The notes below the pieces were generated by a model, which did no database searches, was not told the origin of the DNA, and saw only the letters and a program-made list of their open reading frames with translations. A program made the translations under genes and the position numbers. From CAISIP01 sp031396205 (GTDB taxonomy: Bacteria; Pseudomonadota; Gammaproteobacteria; Burkholderiales; Burkholderiaceae_C), in the NCBI GenBank assembly GCA_031396205.1, contig JANNKH010000127.1:160054-224053 (forward strand): a stretch of DNA of 64,000 nt, in the 5' to 3' direction. The stretch's first letter is position 1; every line of letters starts with the position of its first letter. Below are positions 59,696 through 64,000 of this stretch, one piece after another.

Positions 59696-60664
59696 ATGCT
59701 GCACAGGGGTTTCCCGCGTCTGCTGGGCGACATCGGCGGCACCAACGCCCGTTTTGCCTGGCAGGCGGAACCTGGTGCAGCATTTGGCAGTGTCGCGACG
59801 TACCCATGCGCCCAATATGACGGGCTGTTCACGGCAATCAGGCACTACCTGAAAACCCATGGCAGGACGGATCCGGCCGCTTGCGCGATTGGCATTGCCA
59901 ATCCAGTTACCGGTGACCGGGTGCAAATGACCAATCACCACTGGTCGTTTTCAATCGAGGATCTGAAGAATCGACTTGGGCTGCACCGCCTGGTGGTCAT
60001 CAACGACTTCACGGCGCTGGCGTTGTCCCTACCCGTGCTGGGTCACGCGGATCTGAGACCGATCGGCAATGGAACCGGCTCGCAGGGAGAGGCGGTGGCA
60101 TTGATCGGGCCGGGTACTGGCTTGGGTGTCGCAGGGCTGGTGCCAGATGGGCTTGGCAACATGGTTCCGGTCATCAGCGAAGGCGGCCATGTGACACTGG
60201 CAGCCACCAATGTCCATGAGGCTTGCGTCATCGCCTACCTGCGCGGCAGGCTGGGCCATGTGTCCGCGGAACGTGTACTTTCCGGCCCGGGCCTGGTGAA
60301 CCTGTACCAGGGCGTGTGCCATGTTGCCGGTACCGTCGCGCCCGGCGATCTTGGGCCCGCCGCTGTAATTGCGTTGGCCAGCCAGGGTGACCCACACGCT
60401 GTTGCAGCACGCGAAATGTTCTTCAGTTTTCTGGGCAACATGGCCGGCAATCTGGCGCTGACACTGGGTGCTCGGGGCGGCGTCTATATCGGTGGCGGCA
60501 TTGTTCCCAGACTGGCCGACGCGCTGCAGGCATCCGCGTTTCGCGAACGTTTTGTCGACAAGGGCCGGATGCGGTCCTACCTCGAACCGATTGCGACCTG
60601 GCTGATCACCACCGATGTCTCGCCGGCCCTTGTCGGTGCTTCGCGTGCCCTCGATAGACCCTGA
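59696..60664 (+). CDS. glk: Glucokinase (group A)
   Basis: Glucokinase phosphorylates cytoplasmic glucose with ATP. The 322-residue product has the phosphate-binding LLGDIGGTNARFAWQ, the catalytic-base region VINDFTALALSLP, ALIGPGTGLGVAGL and RGGVYIGGGIVPRL. It lies 150 bases after the glucan-binding lipoprotein with no terminator seen between, so it may be part of that transcript and of the glucan regulon. It would trap glucose released by the GH1 and other cytoplasmic hydrolases. Confidence 0.95.
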   Translation: MLHRGFPRLLGDIGGTNARFAWQAEPGAAFGSVATYPCAQYDGLFTAIRHYLKTHGRTDPAACAIGIANPVTGDRVQMTNHHWSFSIEDLKNRLGLHRLVVINDFTALALSLPVLGHADLRPIGNGTGSQGEAVALIGPGTGLGVAGLVPDGLGNMVPVISEGGHVTLAATNVHEACVIAYLRGRLGHVSAERVLSGPGLVNLYQGVCHVAGTVAPGDLGPAAVIALASQGDPHAVAAREMFFSFLGNMAGNLALTLGARGGVYIGGGIVPRLADALQASAFRERFVDKGRMRSYLEPIATWLITTDVSPALVGASRALDRP

Positions 60665-60724
60665 ATCCGGGTTGAACCGCGAGCGCCAGGCGCAACGACC
60701 GAAGCGCGACCAGGTGGCGCAGGC

Positions 60725-61420
60725 TCAGGCGTGCTTGGCCAGCCGCTCGTTCTGCGGGAACATCGCACGACGCGTCTCGTCATCCACCTCGTTCTTGAAG
60801 GCATGGCGCGCTTTAAGCCCTTCGGCACGTTGCGCGGCGGGGCGCGCATTGATCCCGTCGAGCAAGCGCTTGACGTGGGGCAGCTTGTCCCATGCCTCGA
60901 CACCCCCGAGAATATACGGCACCGCCCTCGCCCAACCCCACACAGCCATGTCCACCAGCGTATAGCTTTCGCCCAGCATGTACGTGCGGTCAGCCAGGTG
61001 GTCGTTCAGGATGTTCCAATGGCGCCATGCCTCGAAGTCGTAGCGGTTCAGCGCATAGTCCTTGGGGTCGGGCGCAACATGCCGAAAATGCACACACTGG
61101 CCGGAATATGGGCCGATCCCGGTGGCAACGAACATCAGCCATGAGTACATCTGGCCGCGTTGTTCAGGCGTGTTGGCCGGCAAAAACTTGCCCGACTTCT
61201 CGGCCAGGTACAGCAGGATCGCGTTGCTGTCGAACACCGTGACGTCGCCATCGGTGATCGCCGGAGTCTTGGCATTCGGATTGATGACCTTGAAGGCCGC
61301 GCTGTGCTGCTCGCCCTTGCGGGTGTCCACCGGTGCCAGTTGATAAGGGATATCCGCCTCTTCGAGGAACAGGGCCACTTTGGCCGGGTTGGGCGACGGA
61401 TGGTAATAGAAGGTGATCAC
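60725..61420 (-). CDS. Glutathione S-transferase (YfcG/Nu-class-like)
   Basis: The 231-residue protein has the thioredoxin-like N-domain (FYYHPSPNPAKVALFLEEAD, NPNAKTPAITDGD, FDSNAILLYLAEK) and a helical C-domain with the N-capping-like ESYTLVDMAVWGWARAVPYI. The HPSPN motif at the N-terminus and the overall pattern resemble disulfide-bond reductase GSTs (YfcG/YghU). The substrate is unknown. It converges with glk. Confidence 0.9.
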   Translation of the reverse strand: MITFYYHPSPNPAKVALFLEEADIPYQLAPVDTRKGEQHSAAFKVINPNAKTPAITDGDVTVFDSNAILLYLAEKSGKFLPANTPEQRGQMYSWLMFVATGIGPYSGQCVHFRHVAPDPKDYALNRYDFEAWRHWNILNDHLADRTYMLGESYTLVDMAVWGWARAVPYILGGVEAWDKLPHVKRLLDGINARPAAQRAEGLKARHAFKNEVDDETRRAMFPQNERLAKHA

Positions 61421-61611
61421 GAAAAGTCCTTTAACGATGGATGAAAAACCAGCGCATTTTGCGACAGATGCGCGCGCGGCGCTCGCAGGTGGTCATCCGC
61501 AGATGCAATTGCACCGGGCTAACCAACGGCCGCAACGGCAGCCCGCTCTAAACGCTGGCGCGCAATCCGGTTTGCCGTGTAAGCTCCCCGCAGCCTGCGA
61601 TCGAACAACCC

Positions 61612-62460
61612 ATGCGCAACCCTCACCTGATCTTGCTGACCCTGGTTGCGATGATCGCATTTGCCGGCAATTCACTGCTGTGCCGGCTTGCTTTGCGCAA
61701 CACCGGCATCGATCCTGGCAGCTTCACCGCGGTTCGCATCGTGTCCGGCGCGTTGGCGCTGTGGTGGATCGTGCGCCTGCGCAGCGGTGCCGCTACGCAG
61801 GACGGCGCGGGCAACTGGCCATCCGCACTGGCCCTGTTCGCCTATGCCGCGGCCTTCTCCTATGCCTATGTGAGCCTGCCCACCGGCACTGGCGCCCTGC
61901 TGCTGTTCGGCGCGGTGCAGGCAACCATGATCGGTGTCGGATTGTGGCGTGGCGAACGACTTGGCGCGCTGCAAGGCGCCGGGCTGGCCATCGCCCTGAG
62001 CGGCCTGATCGTGTTGCTGTTGCCGGGGCTGTCGGCGCCACCGCTGGCGGGTTCGATGCTGATGCTGGCGTCCGGCGTCGCCTGGGGTATCTACTCGTTG
62101 CGTGGCAAGGGAGCGGGCGATCCGACACGGGTGACCGCCGGCAACTTCATGCGGGCCTCGATGCCAGCGGCGTTGCTGGCGCTCGCCATCGCGCCGCAAG
62201 CAAGTCTCGATATGCCAGGCACTGCCTATGCGATCGCGTCCGGCGCGTTGACCTCGGGCATGGGATACGCCGTCTGGTACGCGGCTCTGCGCGGTCTGCG
62301 CGCCACCACAGCGTCCACGGTCCAACTCAGCGTACCGGTGATCGCAGCGCTTGGCGGAACACTGCTCCTCGACGAGGACCTGACACTGCGGCTGGTGCTG
62401 GCATCGGTCACTATTTTGGGGGGCATCGCGCTGGTGATCCTGCGCAGGCCATCGGCCTGA
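61612..62460 (+). CDS. DMT-superfamily (EamA) transporter
   Basis: The 282-residue protein has about ten hydrophobic segments in two EamA-like halves (LILLTLVAMIAFAGNSLLCR, YAYVSLPTGTGALLLFGAVQ; second half LAGSMLMLASGVAWGIYSLR, GYAVWYAALRGLRATTASTV, VPVIAALGGTLLLDEDL). These proteins usually export amino acids or other metabolites. The substrate cannot be told. Confidence 0.9.
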   Translation: MRNPHLILLTLVAMIAFAGNSLLCRLALRNTGIDPGSFTAVRIVSGALALWWIVRLRSGAATQDGAGNWPSALALFAYAAAFSYAYVSLPTGTGALLLFGAVQATMIGVGLWRGERLGALQGAGLAIALSGLIVLLLPGLSAPPLAGSMLMLASGVAWGIYSLRGKGAGDPTRVTAGNFMRASMPAALLALAIAPQASLDMPGTAYAIASGALTSGMGYAVWYAALRGLRATTASTVQLSVPVIAALGGTLLLDEDLTLRLVLASVTILGGIALVILRRPSA

Positions 62461-62910
62461 ACGCCGACGATCCCTGCCTCGGGTCCCGGGGTGGCTCGGC
62501 TGACTCAGTGCGCCAGGCAGATGGCCAACCGGGCTGATGCGTCGACCACGGCGCGCAGATGGCCGTCGTGCGTTCGAACGACAAACGGTCGGCAAGCGGC
62601 GGGACGTCTGCGACTTTTCCAGGTTGCGCGTGGGGTTGGGCCATGGCAAGGCGCCTCCTGCAGTTAGGCGGGACCAGACTCGGGCGTATTGCTAGGCGCG
62701 GGTGCAGATCCATTGACCGGTGTCAAGTCGCCCCATGGCGAGATCGCATAAGCTCCATCGTAACGACGGTGGCGTCATGACGGCGCGGTGGCCGGGAAAG
62801 CAATTCCGACCGTGCTGCGCTGACGTCCCAAAGGATCTGTATGGCGGATGCGGCCGGGCGTCATTCGCACAGCGTAACTCCCGGCGTACCTATCGCACCA
62901 AGGACACAGG
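62461..62910. other. Intergenic stretch without a supported gene
   Basis: These 450 bases between the DMT transporter and the HiPIP gene hold no recognisable gene. A 76-codon minus-strand frame from about 62647 has a GGAGG site but no protein-like conservation that I can recognise. The HiPIP ribosome-binding site (aagga) lies at the end. Confidence 0.6.
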
Positions 62911-63219
62911 ATGATTTCAAACCGACGCATTTTCATGATGGCGATCGCAACCACCGGCGCAGGCGCAAGCCTGCTGCCGTCGGCCTACGCGCAGGCCAAG
63001 CTCGCCGAAAAGGACCCGCAGGCGGTCGCCCTGGGCTATGTTGCCGACGGCACCAAGGCCGACAAGAAGAAGTACCCGAAATACGCCGCCGACCAGCTTT
63101 GCAGCAACTGCTCCCTATACCAGGGCAAGGCCACCGACGCGGCCGCAGCCTGCACGCTGTTCGCCGGCAAGCAGGTTCCGGGCAAGGCCTGGTGCAGCGC
63201 CTGGGTCAAAAAAGCCTGA
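62911..63219 (+). CDS. High-potential iron-sulfur protein (HiPIP)
   Basis: HiPIPs are small periplasmic [4Fe-4S] electron carriers. The 102-residue precursor has a Tat-like N-terminus (SNRRIFMMAIATTGAGASLL) with cleavage near AYA, and a mature part with the four cluster cysteines Cys64, Cys67 (QLCSNCSLY), Cys81 and Cys95 (GKAWCSAWVKKA). Length and spacing fit the family. It probably donates electrons to a terminal oxidase or photosynthetic reaction centre; no partner gene is in the window. Confidence 0.95.
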   Translation: MISNRRIFMMAIATTGAGASLLPSAYAQAKLAEKDPQAVALGYVADGTKADKKKYPKYAADQLCSNCSLYQGKATDAAAACTLFAGKQVPGKAWCSAWVKKA

Positions 63220-63264
63220 GAGCCACCCACTTTGCAGGCTGTGCGATCGGCGAGCGCGACGGTG

Positions 63265-63606
63265 CTACAGCAAGATGATGTCGTACTGCTCTTGCCCCAT
63301 CGCCCCTTCGCTTTGCAGCGACACCGACTTTCCGATGAACTCGATCAGGCCGGCCAGGTGCTGGCTCTCCTCGTCCAGAAACAGCTCGATCACCTTGGGC
63401 GAGGCCACAACGCGGAACTCGCGCGGGTTGAACTGGCGTGCCTCGCGTAGTATCTCGCGCAAGATGTCGTAGGCCACGCTGCGCGGGGTCTTGACGCTGC
63501 CCTTGCCCTGGCAGACAGCGCAAGGTTCGCACAGCATGTGGGCCAGCGATTCACGGGTCCGTTTGCGCGTCATCTCGACCAGGCCGAGTTGCGAAAAACC
63601 TCCGGC
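63265..63606 (-). pseudogene. rng: Ribonuclease G, 3' fragment (about 113 codons)
   Basis: Reading the minus strand, the segment GFSQLGLVEMTRKRTRESLA followed by MLCEPCAVCQGKGS and then VIELFLDEESQHLAGLIEF is the C-terminus of RNase G, including the zinc-link-type cysteines. The full enzyme is about 490 residues; here the reading frame beyond about 63606 turns into unrelated sequence that is the complement of a plus-strand gene. The 5' three quarters are missing. Either a rearrangement truncated the gene or the assembly is chimeric here. Confidence 0.8.
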
Positions 63607-63630
63607 CAAAAACGCAACCCAGACCGGAGG
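63599..63630. repeat. Short inverted repeat at the RNase G break
   Basis: CCTCCGG (63599-63605) and CCGGAGG (63624-63630) form a 7-bp inverted repeat with an 18-nt loop, exactly where RNase G similarity ends. The right arm contains the ribosome-binding site of the next gene. It could be a recombination or chimera junction, or a coincidence. Confidence 0.5.
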
Positions 63631-63636
63631 CCTCCC

Positions 63637-64000
63637 GTGAAAATCCTGATCGCTGCCGCTGCCGCTGCCATCGCCCTCGTCCCGACCTTCGCCGCCGCCG
63701 GCGACATGCACGCGTTCGACTATCGCGGCAACGGCAACCCGGTTGCCCTGGCTGACGCGCCGATGACGCGGACCGCGGTCGCGGTCGTGCCGGTGAGCCC
63801 GTCGCCGTCGATCGTCGGCCCGCTGACCAAGAATTCCGACTACTCGATCTTCGTCGGTGCGAACGTGCCGGCGGAAACGCAGCGCCAGGCGCTGCGTCAA
63901 TTGTGGAAGACCAACCCCGAGTTGGCCCGGGCCTCAATCAATGACAGCCTCGCTGTGAGCTATCCGACGGAGACGCAGAGCGCGTCGCTCGCCGGCAAGG
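63637..64000 (+). CDS. Secreted protein of unknown function (partial)
   Basis: From GTG 63637, preceded by GGAGG with good spacing, the frame stays open to the window edge (121 codons). The product begins with a signal peptide (MKILIAAAAAAIALVPTFAA) and continues with a low-complexity Ala/Val/Pro region, then QRQALRQLWKTNPELARASI. The last motif faintly recalls small helical DUF3306-like segments, but I do not recognise the family. It is oriented opposite to the RNase G fragment and is cut by the window end. Confidence 0.6.
   Translation, partial: MKILIAAAAAAIALVPTFAAAGDMHAFDYRGNGNPVALADAPMTRTAVAVVPVSPSPSIVGPLTKNSDYSIFVGANVPAETQRQALRQLWKTNPELARASINDSLAVSYPTETQSASLAGK

Noticed and set aside
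57092..59941. A 949-codon minus-strand open frame antisense to the glucan-binding lipoprotein
   Set aside because: It is a shadow of the plus-strand gene, which has a signal peptide, lipobox and ribosome-binding site; the antisense product shows no domain pattern.
62411..62647. A 76-codon minus-strand frame with a GGAGG site between the DMT transporter and HiPIP genes
   Set aside because: It runs into the end of the transporter gene, the residues look unstructured and frames shift between protein-like patches. It could be the remains of a gene but cannot be supported.

Overview
The window looks like chromosomal DNA of a high-GC betaproteobacterium, most likely of the order Burkholderiales. 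Supporting signs are the dapC-dapD-pilU-dapE-prmB gene order, a VPEP-type PEP-CTERM protein, a HiPIP and tightly packed GC-rich genes. Genus cannot be read from the sequence. No CRISPR array, insertion sequence or prophage was seen.

Layout. (1) 1-7442: lysine/diaminopimelate genes (dapC end, dapD, dapE) with an embedded pilU-like ATPase, then prmB, an ABC-F ATPase and a stand-alone AlkB-type alkane hydroxylase. (2) 7631-25571: a MarR regulator followed by an alpha-glucan/trehalose cluster: glgB, glgE, a treS-maltokinase fusion, a small membrane channel-like protein, glgX, treZ and a malQ-treY fusion. Together these would turn trehalose into alpha-glucan by the GlgE route and return glucan to trehalose by TreY/TreZ. 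The malQ-treY gene is frameshifted by a perfect 8-bp tandem duplication. (3) 25751-34548: a broken cation/proton antiporter gene, a GST, a TM2 protein, a PsiF-like secreted protein, tRNA-Lys with its terminator, tcdA, cpoB-pal-tolB and msbA.

(4) 34601-60664: the most interesting part, a beta-glucan (probably beta-1,3/1,6-glucan, laminarin-like or fungal) utilisation locus. It contains a LacI-family regulator, a sugar ABC importer, GH1, two GH16, three GH17-like, GH30 and GH81 enzymes, a roughly 1070-residue protein resembling beta-1,3-glucan phosphorylases (GH161/GH149 type), a porin, a large carbohydrate-binding lipoprotein, a PEP-CTERM protein and glucokinase. Six near-identical palindromes (core GAAAGCGCTTTC; five are TGAAAGCGCTTTCA) sit only in the intergenic regions of this locus. 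They define a probable local regulon. The layout suggests that GH81, GH16 and GH17 lipoproteins cut glucan at the surface, the porin and ABC importer bring oligosaccharides in, and cytoplasmic GH1/GH16/GH17/GH30 plus the phosphorylase yield glucose and glucose-1-phosphate, with glucokinase phosphorylating the glucose.

(5) 60725-64000: a GST, a DMT exporter, a HiPIP, and the 3' end of an RNase G gene. That gene breaks off abruptly against an unrelated, oppositely oriented secreted-protein gene that runs off the right edge.
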